64,000 nucleotides of DNA from Sutcliffiella sp. FSL R7-0096 (GCF_038595065.1 NZ_CP152003.1:538001-602000), one strand, 5' to 3'; counted from the first letter of the stretch, positions 9,380 through 18,339 are shown. Program-made: numbers and translations. The notes: a model not told the origin generated them from the letters alone.

Positions 9380-9506
9380 GTTGGTGATTGGAGCAAAGGG
9401 CGAAGACTCCTTCGGGAGGTAGCGCTTAGTGGAGACCCCGCAGGCTTGCCGAGGAGGCTCCACAAGCGCCCCCAGGAAAGCGTAACCCGTTGCGTAAATC
9501 ACCAAC
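9380..9506. repeat. Dispersed 127-bp palindromic element, copy 1
   Basis: Perfect 10-bp terminal inverted repeats (GTTGGTGATT / AATCACCAAC) enclose a GC-rich core with the blocks GAAGACTCCTTCGGGAGG, GTGGAGACCCCGCAGGC and CCGAGGAGGCTCCACAAGCG. The same core, reversed, occurs at 50627-50752. Cores of this kind recur in many Bacillus genomes. This copy lies inside the sulfate operon, between the DUF2292 gene and cysH. Confidence 0.85.
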
Positions 9507-9557
9507 GTGTTTAATGACATTTTAAAAATCAAATAAGCGCTGACCAGACAAACTGGA

Positions 9558-9623
9558 GGCGGTCTTTTTACATGATGCTTAGCTCGCATGCACAAGCACA
9601 TATGTAAAGGGGCTGCCTTTTTT
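9558..9623 (+). terminator. Strong intrinsic terminator just upstream of cysH
   Basis: The 16 bases at 9558-9573 pair without mismatch (allowing G-U) with 9602-9617, and six T residues follow at 9618-9623. It stands 29 bp before the cysH start, inside what should be one operon. I see no recognised riboswitch for it. A smaller hairpin, CCAG-ACAAA-CTGG, lies at 9544-9556. Confidence 0.75.
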
Positions 9624-9651
9624 CGTTGGGAAAGAAAGGAGCAACAAGAAG

Positions 9652-10368
9652 ATGAACCAGAAAATAACGTATGAAAGTTGGAAGGAGATATCAACAGACT
9701 TTGAGGTACATGATCCTTCAAAAGGCGCAAATGCCGTCTTGGAATGGGCTTATCAGGCCTATTCATCAGATGATATCATCTATGCCTCAAGCTTTGGGGC
9801 CGAGGCGGTGGTCCTGATCGACCTGATTCAAAGAGTAAAACCGGATGCCCATATTGTGTTTTTAGATACAGATCTGCATTTTCCGGAAACCTATAAGGTC
9901 ATTGAACAGATAGAAAGTAGATTCCCGGAATTGCAAATCGAAAAAAGGAAGCCAGCGCTAACCTTGGAAGAACAAGCATCAGCGCATGGCACGGCCCTTT
10001 GGAAAAGAGATCCTAGCCTCTGCTGCCACATTCGCAAGGTGGAACCGCTAAAAGAAGCGCTCACGCCAAGGAAGGCATGGATATCCGGTCTCAGAAGGGA
10101 GCAGTCACCAACCCGGGCCAACACAAACTTCCTGAATCGTGATGATAAGTTCAAAAATATTAAAATCTGTCCGCTCATCCATTGGACATGGGAGGATGTT
10201 TGGGATCACATCCGTATCAGGAGGCTTCCTTATAACGAGCTCCATGACCAAGGATATCCAAGCATCGGCTGCTTTCCCTGTACACAGGCAGTCGGCGCAG
10301 CCGGAGATTCCCGCGCTGGCCGTTGGGCGGGGAGTGGCAAGACGGAGTGCGGACTGCATACAAACTAA
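9652..10368 (+). CDS. cysH: APS/PAPS reductase (thioredoxin-dependent)
   Basis: Reduces adenylylsulfate or phosphoadenylylsulfate to sulfite. The 238-aa protein carries the four [4Fe-4S] cysteines of the assimilatory APS-reductase type: Cys124-Cys125 and Cys207/Cys210 (GCFPC). The catalytic Cys233 lies in TECGLH near the C-terminus. The PP-loop region SSFGAEAVVLIDL is at 47-59. The iron-sulfur motif suggests it can use APS directly, although a CysC kinase is encoded downstream. AAGGAGC precedes the ATG. It is the first enzyme gene after the leader and the extra terminator. Confidence 0.94.
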   Translation: MNQKITYESWKEISTDFEVHDPSKGANAVLEWAYQAYSSDDIIYASSFGAEAVVLIDLIQRVKPDAHIVFLDTDLHFPETYKVIEQIESRFPELQIEKRKPALTLEEQASAHGTALWKRDPSLCCHIRKVEPLKEALTPRKAWISGLRREQSPTRANTNFLNRDDKFKNIKICPLIHWTWEDVWDHIRIRRLPYNELHDQGYPSIGCFPCTQAVGAAGDSRAGRWAGSGKTECGLHTN

Positions 10369-10398
10369 GGTTGTCTGGGAAGTGAAGGAGGAAAAAGC

Positions 10399-11472
10399 AT
10401 GTTAGTTACGATGGCCGTCATCGTTGGTCTATTTTTCGCCATGAATATAGGGGCGAGCGGTGCGGCGGCATCCATGGGTATCGCCTATGGATCAGGAGTT
10501 GTCAAAAGAAATCTTGCCTTGGTTCTGTGCGGGATTGCGGTATTCTTTGGGGCATGGCTTGGCGGGGGCGAGGTCGTCAAGACGATGGGAAGTGGGATTG
10601 TGCCGCAAAGCACCTTTACCGTTGCCATTGCACTGATTGTGATTGCATCTGCGGCTCTATCTTTATTTTTAGCGAATGTGTTTGGCATCCCGCTTTCCAC
10701 GAGTGAAGTGACGGTCGGTGCAGTCGTCGGTGCCGGAATCGTCTATCAATCTGTCTTTGTCGGAAAGCTCGCCTGGATTGTTTCGTTCTGGCTTTTGACC
10801 CCTGTCCTTGCATTCTTGCTTGCAATCGGGGCCACCTGGGTGCTGAAACATAGAGTGATAGATCGGTGGGTTAAATCATCCCGGGCCGTTCCGATATTGT
10901 CGGTGCTTGTCGTGGTGATGGGGGTGTTCGAGGCATTCTCGGCAGGGATGAACAATGTAGCTAATGCGGTGGGACCTCTTGTCGGGGCAGGCATCATGAG
11001 CACCGGACAAGGAATTCTCTGGGGAGGATTGTTTGTTGCACTTGGCGCACTATTGCTCGGCCAGCGCGTCATGGAAACGAACGGAAAGAAGATTACCAAG
11101 CTACGGTTGGAGGAAGGGTGCGTGATTTCGGGCACTGGAGCCGGGATTGTTACGGTGGCCTCAGTGTTTGGAATCCCGGTGCCCCTGACACAGATCACAA
11201 CGTCTTCGATTATCGGAATCGGCTTTGTGAAGCAAGGGCGTTCGGTTTTGAAGAAGGACATTGTCGTACAGCTGCTCGTTGTGTGGGTGGTATCGCCGGT
11301 GTTGTCGATGGTGCTTTCCTATACACTGATTCACTTATTGATCGAGCGGAATGTGTATCCGGTGATTGCGATGATCGGGGTGTTGGTATCGGTGTTCGGG
11401 GTGAAGTTTTTGATGCAGCGCTCGGGAGTTGGATCGGGGACGGCGGTTGTGTCGACAGGGAGTAAGGAGTGA
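10399..11472 (+). CDS. cysP: Sulfate permease, PiT family
   Basis: A 357-aa integral membrane protein with about ten hydrophobic segments and the inorganic phosphate transporter (PiT) fold, seen as two similar halves: a first-half NIGASGAAASMGIAYGSG motif and a second-half GMNNVANAVGPLVGAG motif. In B. subtilis CysP of this family imports sulfate, and the position between cysH and sat points to the same job here. GAAGGAGG precedes the ATG. A 358-bp gap with a repeat array separates it from sat. Confidence 0.92.
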   Translation: MLVTMAVIVGLFFAMNIGASGAAASMGIAYGSGVVKRNLALVLCGIAVFFGAWLGGGEVVKTMGSGIVPQSTFTVAIALIVIASAALSLFLANVFGIPLSTSEVTVGAVVGAGIVYQSVFVGKLAWIVSFWLLTPVLAFLLAIGATWVLKHRVIDRWVKSSRAVPILSVLVVVMGVFEAFSAGMNNVANAVGPLVGAGIMSTGQGILWGGLFVALGALLLGQRVMETNGKKITKLRLEEGCVISGTGAGIVTVASVFGIPVPLTQITTSSIIGIGFVKQGRSVLKKDIVVQLLVVWVVSPVLSMVLSYTLIHLLIERNVYPVIAMIGVLVSVFGVKFLMQRSGVGSGTAVVSTGSKE

Positions 11473-11535
11473 GGGGCGGTTGCCGGAAGCTTTTGGCTCG
11501 AAGGTGGTGCTTCGGGTGGGACGAAATGTACAAAT

Positions 11536-11743
11536 GTCTGAAGTTTTGGCGAACTTGTCCAAAGATTTGCTGAACTTGTCCGAAATTTCCTCCAACTTGT
11601 CCGAAGATTGGCCAAGATTGTCCGAACCAATTTTTCAAGTGTCCGAACACCCAGGTAAACTTGTCCGAACCACGCAATTTGTTGTCCAAACCGCATAGAA
11701 AAAAGTACAGAACTTGTCCGAACAAGCGCAATAGTTGTCCGAA
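11536..11743. repeat. 21-bp periodic array with GTCCGAA core
   Basis: The heptamer GTCCGAA (or a one-base variant) starts at 11536, 11557, 11578, 11599, 11620, 11641, 11663, 11684, 11716 and 11737. The spacing is 21 bp for most steps, once 22 and once 32. Most copies read AACTTGTCCGAA. Because 21 bp is seven codons, both strands show open frames with heptad patterns (NLSE on plus, FGQV on minus). They lack starts with ribosome sites, and I regard them as by-products. The array fills the cysP-sat gap. Confidence 0.9.
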
Positions 11744-11830
11744 CGATTTTTTACAGGCAAAAAACACAAGATTTTCTAATTGATTTCATTTAAAAACCAA
11801 AATCCATTCAAAAAAGAGAGGTAACCAAAA

Positions 11831-12982
11831 ATGACCCTACCAAAACCACACGGCGGCACACTTGTGCAAGCCTACCAACCAAACTATGACACGACCAATC
11901 TAACAAAAGAAATCCAAATAGACGCAATCGCACTTAGTGACTTGGAACTCATCGGAGTCGGGCTTTTCAGTCCGCTCACAGGCTTCCTTAACAAATCCGA
12001 CTACCAATCTGTCGTCGAAAACCTCCGACTCCGAAACGGCACGGTCTGGTCGGTCCCTGTCACACTGCCCGTCACAAAAGAAGTAGCAAGCACCTTACAA
12101 CAAGGGGAAACCTATAAGCTTACCCACCAACAGACCACATATGGAGTCATCACCGTTTCGGAATGGTACGAACCGGATCTCCATAAAGAGGCTCATGAAG
12201 TATACAAAACGGAGGAACTCGCACATCCCGGGGTCAAGCGGTTATTCGAACGGGGCGACATATACGTGGCGGGGGAAATCAAGCTAACCAAAAAACCAGA
12301 CAAAGGGGTAGCCCAGGATGTCTGGATCGAGCCAAAAGAAACCCGTGAACTTTTCCAACAAAAAGGCTGGAAAACGGTCGTCGGCTTCCAAACGAGAAAT
12401 CCTGTCCACCGCGCTCACGAATACATTCAGAAAGCGGCGCTCGAAACAGTGGATGGACTATTCCTTAATCCACTCGTAGGCGAGACAAAATTAGATGATA
12501 TTCCAGCCGACGTCAGGCTAAGGAGCTACCGGGTGCTTCTTGAAAACTACTATCCAACAGATCGTGTCCAACTTGCAGTCTACCCAGCAGCCATGCGCTA
12601 TGCCGGACCAAGGGAGGCAATCTTCCATGCCATCGCCAGAAAGAACTTCGGCTGCACCCATTTTATTGTTGGACGTGACCACGCTGGGGTTGGCGATTAC
12701 TACGGCACCTATGATGCGCAGCATATTTTCCAACAGTTCACAGAAGAGGAGCTTGGTATCAAGCCATTGTTTTTCGAGCATAGCTTCTATTGCACCAAAT
12801 GCGAGGGCATGGCCTCTGATAAAACATGCCCGCACCCTAAGGAAGACAGGGTCATTTTATCAGGAACGAAGGTGAGGGAGTTGCTGAGAGCCGGGGAACT
12901 GCCACCGTCCACCTTCAGCCGAAAAGAAGTCATCGAAGTCCTGATCGACGGTTTACAACAACAGAAATCAGCTGCCGTATAA
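11831..12982 (+). CDS. sat: Sulfate adenylyltransferase (ATP sulfurylase)
   Basis: Makes APS from sulfate and ATP, the first activation step. The 383-aa protein is the monofunctional bacterial Sat: [13 protein letters not shown] holds the HxGH-like nucleotide site, [12 protein letters not shown] is the second conserved block, and the C-terminus contains [19 protein letters not shown] lies upstream of the ATG. The next gene, cysC, starts 15 bp after the stop, so both activation steps are co-expressed. Confidence 0.96.
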   Translation: MTLPKPHGGTLVQAYQPNYDTTNLTKEIQIDAIALSDLELIGVGLFSPLTGFLNKSDYQSVVENLRLRNGTVWSVPVTLPVTKEVASTLQQGETYKLTHQQTTYGVITVSEWYEPDLHKEAHEVYKTEELAHPGVKRLFERGDIYVAGEIKLTKKPDKGVAQDVWIEPKETRELFQQKGWKTVVGFQTRNPVHRAHEYIQKAALETVDGLFLNPLVGETKLDDIPADVRLRSYRVLLENYYPTDRVQLAVYPAAMRYAGPREAIFHAIARKNFGCTHFIVGRDHAGVGDYYGTYDAQHIFQQFTEEELGIKPLFFEHSFYCTKCEGMASDKTCPHPKEDRVILSGTKVRELLRAGELPPSTFSRKEVIEVLIDGLQQQKSAAV

Positions 12983-12997
12983 GGGGGAAATAAAAAA

Positions 12998-13600
12998 ATG
13001 AGCTCAAAAGCGACAAACATCACTTGGCATGAACAGACCATCACAAAAGAGGAGCGCCGTGCACAGAATGGGCATGGCAGCTGCGTCCTCTGGTTCACCG
13101 GACTCTCGGGATCTGGTAAATCGACCATTGCAAACGCAGTCTCCACGGAACTATACCGCCAAAGTATTAACGAGTATGTGCTGGATGGAGACAATGTCCG
13201 CCATGGACTCAACAAGGACCTAGGATTTTCAGACGCGGACCGGAATGAAAACATTCGACGCATCGGTGAGGTGGCAAAACTTTTCGTAGATAGCGGAAAG
13301 ATTGTCACCACTGCATTCATCTCACCGTTCCGATCTGACAGGGATCAAGTGAGGGCGTTGTTTGAGGAAGGTGAGTTCATTGAAGTGTTCGTGGACTGCC
13401 CGTTGGAGGAATGTGAAAAAAGAGATCCGAAAGAGCTGTACAAAAAAGCAAGACGCGGGGAAATAAAGGACTTCACCGGCATTGATTCCCCGTACGAAGA
13501 GCCGCCCCAAGCGGAACTCACGATACATTCCAATAAGCTGACGGTGGAAGAAGCCGTCAACACGATACTCAAATACTTAAGAGATCAAAAGATTATTTAA
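12998..13600 (+). CDS. cysC: Adenylylsulfate kinase
   Basis: Phosphorylates APS to PAPS. A 200-aa P-loop kinase with Walker A GLSGSGKST at 35-43, the substrate block DGDNVRHGLNKDLGFS at about 62-77 and the lid region FVDCPLEECEKRDPK. Length is normal. AAGGGGGAAA sits before the ATG. It lies between sat and the sulfite reductase gene with 15-bp gaps on both sides. Confidence 0.96.
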   Translation: MSSKATNITWHEQTITKEERRAQNGHGSCVLWFTGLSGSGKSTIANAVSTELYRQSINEYVLDGDNVRHGLNKDLGFSDADRNENIRRIGEVAKLFVDSGKIVTTAFISPFRSDRDQVRALFEEGEFIEVFVDCPLEECEKRDPKELYKKARRGEIKDFTGIDSPYEEPPQAELTIHSNKLTVEEAVNTILKYLRDQKII

Positions 13601-13615
13601 AAGGGGGAAACACTC

Positions 13616-15247
13616 ATGGCATATATAAAGCATTGGGCCGACAACGAAAAGCTCAACAAGACGGAAAAAGCAAAACTGGAGAAGGATGGCCTCAGGATCC
13701 TTGATGACATCCCGCACTACGCCAAGAATGGATTTGATTCCATCCCTAAAGATCAGTGGGACCTATTCAAATGGGCAGGACTTTACCTGCAACGACCGAA
13801 AGAGGACGGCTACTTCATGATGCGGGTTAATGTGCCATCCGGTATCCTAACCAAGCCTCAAGTGGAAGCGTTGGCAGGGATTGCGCGCGATTATGGCAGG
13901 GGCGTTTTTGACATCACCACAAGGCAGGCGATTCAATTCCACTGGTTGGAAATCGAACAGATTCCGGACATCTTCAACCGCTTGGAAGCGGTGGGGCTAT
14001 CAAGTGCAGGGGCGTGTGGGGACATCACTCGTACCATAGTCGGCAATCCGATCGCCGGCCTTGATCCAGACGAGCTTTTTGATACAACGGACATTGTAAA
14101 AGAAGTCTATGATTTCTTCCAGAAGAATGAGGACTTCTCTAACCTGCCGCGAAAATACAAGATGTCCATCAGCGCCAATACGAAAAATGCATCGAATGCG
14201 GAAATCAACTGTGTTTCCTTTACACCGGCGACTAAGACGATAGATGGAGAGGAAAAGCATGGTTTTCATCTTAAAGTTGGTGGAGGGCTCTCCTCCAGGC
14301 CATTTCTGGCAGAGACGATTGATGTGTTTGTGGAACCGGAAAAGACGCTTGAAATCGCGATTGCGGTCACCACGATCTTCCGTGATTTCGGTTACCGGGA
14401 GAAGCGCCATCTTGCACGCCTGAAGTTTTTGATTGCTGATTGGGGACCGGAAAAATTTAAGGAGAAGCTGCTAGAGTACACCGGCCCACTACCTTCCAAA
14501 GGCGAAGAGCCGAAAGAGGAGTGGAATGCAGGCTACTTCTACGGCATCCATGACCAGAAGCAGGAGGGATTGAAGTTCCTCGGCTTCAACGTACCGGTCG
14601 GACGCTTAGATTCCGAAGAAGTGTTCGAGCTTGCGAGAATATCGGAAAAATACGGAAATGGGGAGATTAGAACCTGTAACTCTCAGAATCTCATCATCCC
14701 GAACATTCCAGCTGAAAATGTGGAAACGTTGCTCAAGGAACCGATTTTTGAACGCATTTCCATCAATCCGAACTCCTTCCTCGGCCATGCGGTTTCCTGC
14801 ACCGGAATCGAGTACTGCAACCTGGCCTTGGTGGAGACGAAGGAGCGCATGCGATTGATTGCGGAGGAACTGGATCAGCGCATAAGCTTGGATGTCCCTA
14901 TCCGAACCCATATGGTCGGCTGCCCGAATTCATGCGGTCAGCGCCAGATTGGCGACATCGGCCTGCAGGGGATGAAGATGCGCAATGAGCAAAAAGAGAT
15001 GGTGGAAGCCTATGAAATCTATGTAGGAGGCACCTTGAACAAAGGCGGAAAGTTCAATGAAAAGCTGAAGGGGAAAGTGGCGGCAGAGGAATTGACGGAT
15101 GTCCTCGAGGAGCTATTGATCTACTTCCGCGACCAGAAGACAAAAGGGGAATCCTTCTTTGATTTTGTCGGACGAGTGGGAGTCTCGACCTTGCAAGACG
15201 TACTAGATACTATTTTAGGAAAAGAAACAGATGGCGTATCTGTATAG
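13616..15247 (+). CDS. Siroheme-[4Fe-4S] sulfite reductase (ferredoxin type)
   Basis: Reduces sulfite to sulfide. The 543-aa hemoprotein has the duplicated nitrite/sulfite reductase architecture, and the siroheme-iron-sulfur ligands are visible as Cys395, Cys401, Cys436 and Cys440 (CTGIEYC and CPNSC). Conserved basic residues of the anion pocket include those in TTRQAIQFHW and RTHMVGCPN. No flavoprotein partner gene is nearby, so the electron donor is more likely ferredoxin or flavodoxin. The operon context favours sulfite over nitrite. The last 17 bp overlap the next gene. Confidence 0.9.
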   Translation: MAYIKHWADNEKLNKTEKAKLEKDGLRILDDIPHYAKNGFDSIPKDQWDLFKWAGLYLQRPKEDGYFMMRVNVPSGILTKPQVEALAGIARDYGRGVFDITTRQAIQFHWLEIEQIPDIFNRLEAVGLSSAGACGDITRTIVGNPIAGLDPDELFDTTDIVKEVYDFFQKNEDFSNLPRKYKMSISANTKNASNAEINCVSFTPATKTIDGEEKHGFHLKVGGGLSSRPFLAETIDVFVEPEKTLEIAIAVTTIFRDFGYREKRHLARLKFLIADWGPEKFKEKLLEYTGPLPSKGEEPKEEWNAGYFYGIHDQKQEGLKFLGFNVPVGRLDSEEVFELARISEKYGNGEIRTCNSQNLIIPNIPAENVETLLKEPIFERISINPNSFLGHAVSCTGIEYCNLALVETKERMRLIAEELDQRISLDVPIRTHMVGCPNSCGQRQIGDIGLQGMKMRNEQKEMVEAYEIYVGGTLNKGGKFNEKLKGKVAAEELTDVLEELLIYFRDQKTKGESFFDFVGRVGVSTLQDVLDTILGKETDGVSV

Positions 15248-15449
15248 ATTTGATGTAGCCCTTGAGGCTAAGGAAATTGTATCCGTCATATTTGCTGAGA
15301 ATGATGAATCGGCTTTTGAACACCTGGATGTGGAGCTTGAGAAGTTTTATCTGAAGGAACCCACAGTGAAGGAAGTTATTTTACGAGAGAAAAAGCGCCT
15401 TGGGAAGAAGAGTGGCTATATATTAGATCCAGAGGAGAAAGGGTGGTAG
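15231..15449 (+). CDS. Small conserved protein (DUF3906-like), sulfur operon
   Basis: A 72-aa soluble acidic/basic protein that starts inside the 3' end of the sulfite reductase gene (17-bp overlap) and ends 3 bp before the SUMT gene, so it is tightly coupled to both. It shows a beta strand (YRFDVAL), a helix-rich middle (AFEHLDVELEKFYL) and a lysine-rich helix near the end. I associate it, tentatively, with DUF3906. Its role is not known; position suggests it helps sulfite reductase or siroheme delivery. Confidence 0.7.
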   Translation: MAYLYRFDVALEAKEIVSVIFAENDESAFEHLDVELEKFYLKEPTVKEVILREKKRLGKKSGYILDPEEKGW

Positions 15450-15452
15450 CGC

Positions 15453-16229
15453 ATGAAGGGAAAAGTATATTTGGTGGGAGCGGGTCCCGGGGATCCCGAA
15501 TTGATTACGGTGAAGGGGTTGCGCCTACTCGAGCAAGCGGATGTCATCCTTTATGACCGTCTGGTGAATCCTGAACTACTAAACTATGCAAAAAAGGATG
15601 CGCAGCTCGTCTACTGTGGAAAGCTGCCCCACTACCACACGATGAAGCAAGAGACGATCAATCACTTTCTTGTAAAATATGCCAAAAAAGGCTTGCAGGT
15701 CGTACGCTTGAAAGGAGGCGACCCGTTCGTTTTCGGTCGTGGCGGCGAGGAGGCGGAGGAATGCTCCAAGCAGGATGTCCCTTTTGAGGTAATACCGGGA
15801 ATCACCGCTGGGATTGGAGCGGCTGCCTACGCTGGCATTCCAGTCACCCACAGGACCTTGAGCAAAAGTTTCGCCTTCGTCACCGGACACCAGGCAGGTG
15901 ACAAGGAGGCGGAGCATCAATGGGCAAACCTTGCACATGCGGTGGATACAATCTGTGTGTACATGGGGGTTTCCCAGCTGCCAAATATACTCATGCGACT
16001 ACAGGAGAACGGCAAGTCGCCAAAAACACCTATCGCCCTTGTCCACTGGGGTACGCTAAATGAACAGCGGACGGTTGTTGGCACGCTTGCCAATATCGAG
16101 CGAAAGGTGAAGGATGCCAACATCTCCAATCCAAGCATGATCGTAATTGGGGAAGTGGTGAAACTCCATGAGAAGCTGCACTGGTTCGAAGAGGAGGTCG
16201 TGCCACACTTACCTGTGGTGCATGGATAG
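15453..16229 (+). CDS. sumT: Uroporphyrinogen-III C-methyltransferase (SUMT)
   Basis: Adds two SAM-derived methyl groups to uroporphyrinogen III to give precorrin-2, the first dedicated step to siroheme. The 258-aa protein has the tetrapyrrole methylase signature GAGPGDPELITVKG near the start, RLKGGDPFVFGRGGEEAE and PVTHR. It corresponds to B. subtilis ylnD. Siroheme is the cofactor of the sulfite reductase encoded just upstream, which explains its place in the operon. Confidence 0.95.
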   Translation: MKGKVYLVGAGPGDPELITVKGLRLLEQADVILYDRLVNPELLNYAKKDAQLVYCGKLPHYHTMKQETINHFLVKYAKKGLQVVRLKGGDPFVFGRGGEEAEECSKQDVPFEVIPGITAGIGAAAYAGIPVTHRTLSKSFAFVTGHQAGDKEAEHQWANLAHAVDTICVYMGVSQLPNILMRLQENGKSPKTPIALVHWGTLNEQRTVVGTLANIERKVKDANISNPSMIVIGEVVKLHEKLHWFEEEVVPHLPVVHG

Positions 16230-16244
16230 AAGGGAGCGGGTTTT

Positions 16245-17003
16245 GTGACTAGGGCTATTTTATATGTGGGACATGGAACGCGTTCAAAAAAGGGAGCGGA
16301 GGAAGCGAAAGAATTTTTAGGGCGGGTCATTGCCCGGGTGGATGCACCAATCCAGGAAATCAGCTTCCTGGAGCTGACCGAGCCATACATTCCAGAAGGT
16401 TTCGGACGCTGTGTGGCAAAAGGAGCGACAGAGATCACCGTTGTTCCCATCTTTCTTTTGACGGCTGGGCATATAAAAGAGGATATCCCGGAAGCGCTCG
16501 AAACACTGCGTGTGAAATATCCGGATGTCAGTGTGGAGGTCGCCCCTGCTTTTGGCGTGCAGGAGCGGATTGTGGATGCCATAAGTGAATTGGTGAAGAC
16601 CTCTATCGGAAAGGTGGATCCGGTGGATTCCGTGTTGGTGGTGGGTAGGGGCAGTAGTGATCCCGCTATTCATGGGGCTTTTGCAGAAATAAAAGCGGGG
16701 CTTGAAGAGAGACTCGGTGTTTCACGAGTGAGTGTCTGCTATCTGGCGGCAACCACGCCATTATTTGCCGAGGGCATAGAGTCGATTAGTTTCGAAGCTG
16801 ATGGCCGGGTGCTGGTTGTGCCTTACCTGCTCTTTGCCGGATTGCTATTAAGTGAGGTGGAAAGGGAGGTCCGGAAGAGGAATCGTGCTGGACAGGATAT
16901 TGTATTAATCGAGCCGTTAAGTCGGCACGGGGCGATTCAGGATATTGTCGTGGAGCGGGCTTCTGGAAAGGAGGATGTTAGAGTTGCAACCGTTGATCAT
17001 TGA
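16245..17003 (+). CDS. sirB: Sirohydrochlorin ferrochelatase
   Basis: Inserts ferrous iron into sirohydrochlorin, the last step to siroheme. A 252-aa CbiX/SirB protein with the N-terminal metal-binding histidine in YVGHGTRS (His10) and a second, related domain in which the HGT motif reads GRGSSD. It starts with GTG; AGGGAGCGG is upstream. It corresponds to B. subtilis ylnE. The 3' end overlaps sirC by 20 bp. Confidence 0.92.
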   Translation: MTRAILYVGHGTRSKKGAEEAKEFLGRVIARVDAPIQEISFLELTEPYIPEGFGRCVAKGATEITVVPIFLLTAGHIKEDIPEALETLRVKYPDVSVEVAPAFGVQERIVDAISELVKTSIGKVDPVDSVLVVGRGSSDPAIHGAFAEIKAGLEERLGVSRVSVCYLAATTPLFAEGIESISFEADGRVLVVPYLLFAGLLLSEVEREVRKRNRAGQDIVLIEPLSRHGAIQDIVVERASGKEDVRVATVDH

Positions 17004-17607
17004 TTTGAAAGGGAAAAAGGTTGTCATCGCAGGCGGTGGGAGGATTGCGGCCCGTAAAGCGAAGGTGCTGGATGCGGAGCAGGCGGATATCACGTTTATC
17101 GCACCGGAATTTTCCGAGGAAGTGAAGGAACTGTCGGCGATGAGAGGCTACCGATTGGTGGAGCGTGGAGCGAAGGTGGATGATTTTAGGGATGCCTTTC
17201 TTGCCATACTCGCTACGAATAACAGGAATGTGAACTCGGCGCTTGTGGGTGGGTTGCACCCGTCACAGCTCGTATGCGTTGTAGACGAGTCAGGGGAAGG
17301 GAATGTCACATTCCCTGCAACCGTCAGGCGCGGGAATTTACAGATCGCCGTGACCTCCAATGGTTCCAGCCCCAAGTTGACCCGCAAACTAAAAAGGAAG
17401 CTAGAGGAACAGTTCGATTTTTCTTGGATTTCTTATACAGAGTTTCTGGCGGAATATCGGGAGGTGGTAAAGCGGTTACCTTTGTCATTAGAAGAAAAGG
17501 GAGAACTGCTGTGGGAGATATTGGAGGATAGGTATCGTTTAGACGAAAAGGCCAGGGAAGAGAAACTGGGGGAATTATTGCGGTTGAAGGAAAGGTTTAT
17601 ATCTTAA
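16984..17607 (+). CDS. sirC: Precorrin-2 dehydrogenase
   Basis: NAD-dependent oxidation of precorrin-2 to sirohydrochlorin. The 207-aa protein has a Rossmann motif (VIAGGGRIAARKA) near the start and a CysG N-terminal-like helical C-terminus. Earlier in-frame starts exist (GTG 16945, ATG 16975), but AAGGAGG at 16968-16974 gives a 9-bp spacing only to the TTG at 16984, and homologues begin at the equivalent residue. It corresponds to B. subtilis ylnF and ends the operon. Confidence 0.92.
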   Translation: MQPLIIDLKGKKVVIAGGGRIAARKAKVLDAEQADITFIAPEFSEEVKELSAMRGYRLVERGAKVDDFRDAFLAILATNNRNVNSALVGGLHPSQLVCVVDESGEGNVTFPATVRRGNLQIAVTSNGSSPKLTRKLKRKLEEQFDFSWISYTEFLAEYREVVKRLPLSLEEKGELLWEILEDRYRLDEKAREEKLGELLRLKERFIS

Positions 17608-17616
17608 TAAATACAT

Positions 17617-17657
17617 GAAAAAGCGCTCGTACTTGTCGGATTGTACGGGCGTTTTTC
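17617..17657 (+). terminator. Terminator of the sulfate/siroheme operon
   Basis: GAAAAAGCGCTCGTAC pairs with GTACGGGCGTTTTTC (one G-T and one A-G exception) around a 10-nt loop, and T residues are built into the 3' arm. Confidence 0.88.
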
Positions 17658-17752
17658 ATTGATTAAGGAAATAGAGGAAAATACACCCAAACAGTATCTG
17701 GAATAGTATAATAAAGCTATCATAACCTTTATCTATGAAGGAGGGTGCTAGT

Positions 17753-18253
17753 TTGGACAATATGTTCTACCGTAAATTTACCGCATTCTATGTTTCTACC
17801 ATTATCATCTCCCTCTTCATTTCTGCAGGCTCCTTCGGTCAAGGGCAACCGGTCTACCTTGATTCGTTCTTGGGCTGGGCTTACATACTCCTTTTCGTGG
17901 TTGGAGGAATCATTCTCGTATATGGCAATCTAATTTCCCTCGGTATCGAGTATGTAGTAAATAGGTGGATGAAAGGAAATGCTATCGCTTTTATCCTGAT
18001 GCATGGGGTTTTTGGTGGAGTGCCTGTCGTCTGGTCTCAACAATGGACGCTTACCCTATATACTACAGGTGCGGCATTACTTTATGCGATAGTGGATCGG
18101 TGGATATTCAATCGAAGTTGCAAGAACAAACATACATGGCCAGTCCATACAGTTGCGCCGGTACTTTTCTTGATTTTGTTCGCTATTTTCATGGTCAAGT
18201 CCCAATCTCTACCTACCTATGGTACAGAACAGGTTGTGGGGTTTATCCTCTAG
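17753..18253 (+). CDS. Predicted multi-pass membrane protein
   Basis: A 166-aa protein with about five hydrophobic helices and short loops. There is a cluster of basic residues at the cytoplasmic side after helix 4 (RSCKNKH). AAGGAGG at 17738-17744 points to the TTG at 17753; an ATG at 17762 is an alternative. A TATAAT at about 17707 may be its -10. I do not recognise the family, although small Bacillus membrane families such as UPF0715 have this build. Confidence 0.7.
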   Translation: MDNMFYRKFTAFYVSTIIISLFISAGSFGQGQPVYLDSFLGWAYILLFVVGGIILVYGNLISLGIEYVVNRWMKGNAIAFILMHGVFGGVPVVWSQQWTLTLYTTGAALLYAIVDRWIFNRSCKNKHTWPVHTVAPVLFLILFAIFMVKSQSLPTYGTEQVVGFIL

Positions 18254-18305
18254 GGAATGTTATAGAAATTAAATCGATTGACCATACTTTATTAAAAATA
18301 ATAGA

Positions 18306-18335
18306 TTGACAAAATTTCCAACAAACCTATATAAT
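18306..18335 (+). promoter_or_regulatory. Sigma-A promoter of the T-box/proS unit
   Basis: TTGACA at 18306-18311 and TATAAT at 18330-18335 with 18 bp between are both consensus. The T-box leader begins directly downstream. Confidence 0.88.
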
Positions 18336-18339
18336 CTTC

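Noticed and set aside
11429-11698. An 89-aa plus-strand frame with NLSE heptads as possible coiled coil.
   Set aside because: Same reason: by-product of the 21-bp array, and its start is inside cysP.
11536-11743. The 21-bp array as a CRISPR.
   Set aside because: The conserved core is only 7-12 bp and the period too short.
11210-11767. A 185-aa minus-strand frame over the 3' end of cysP and the 21-bp array with FGQV heptads.
   Set aside because: It overlaps a sure gene, has no ribosome site and its repeats come from the DNA period of 21 bp, which is seven codons.
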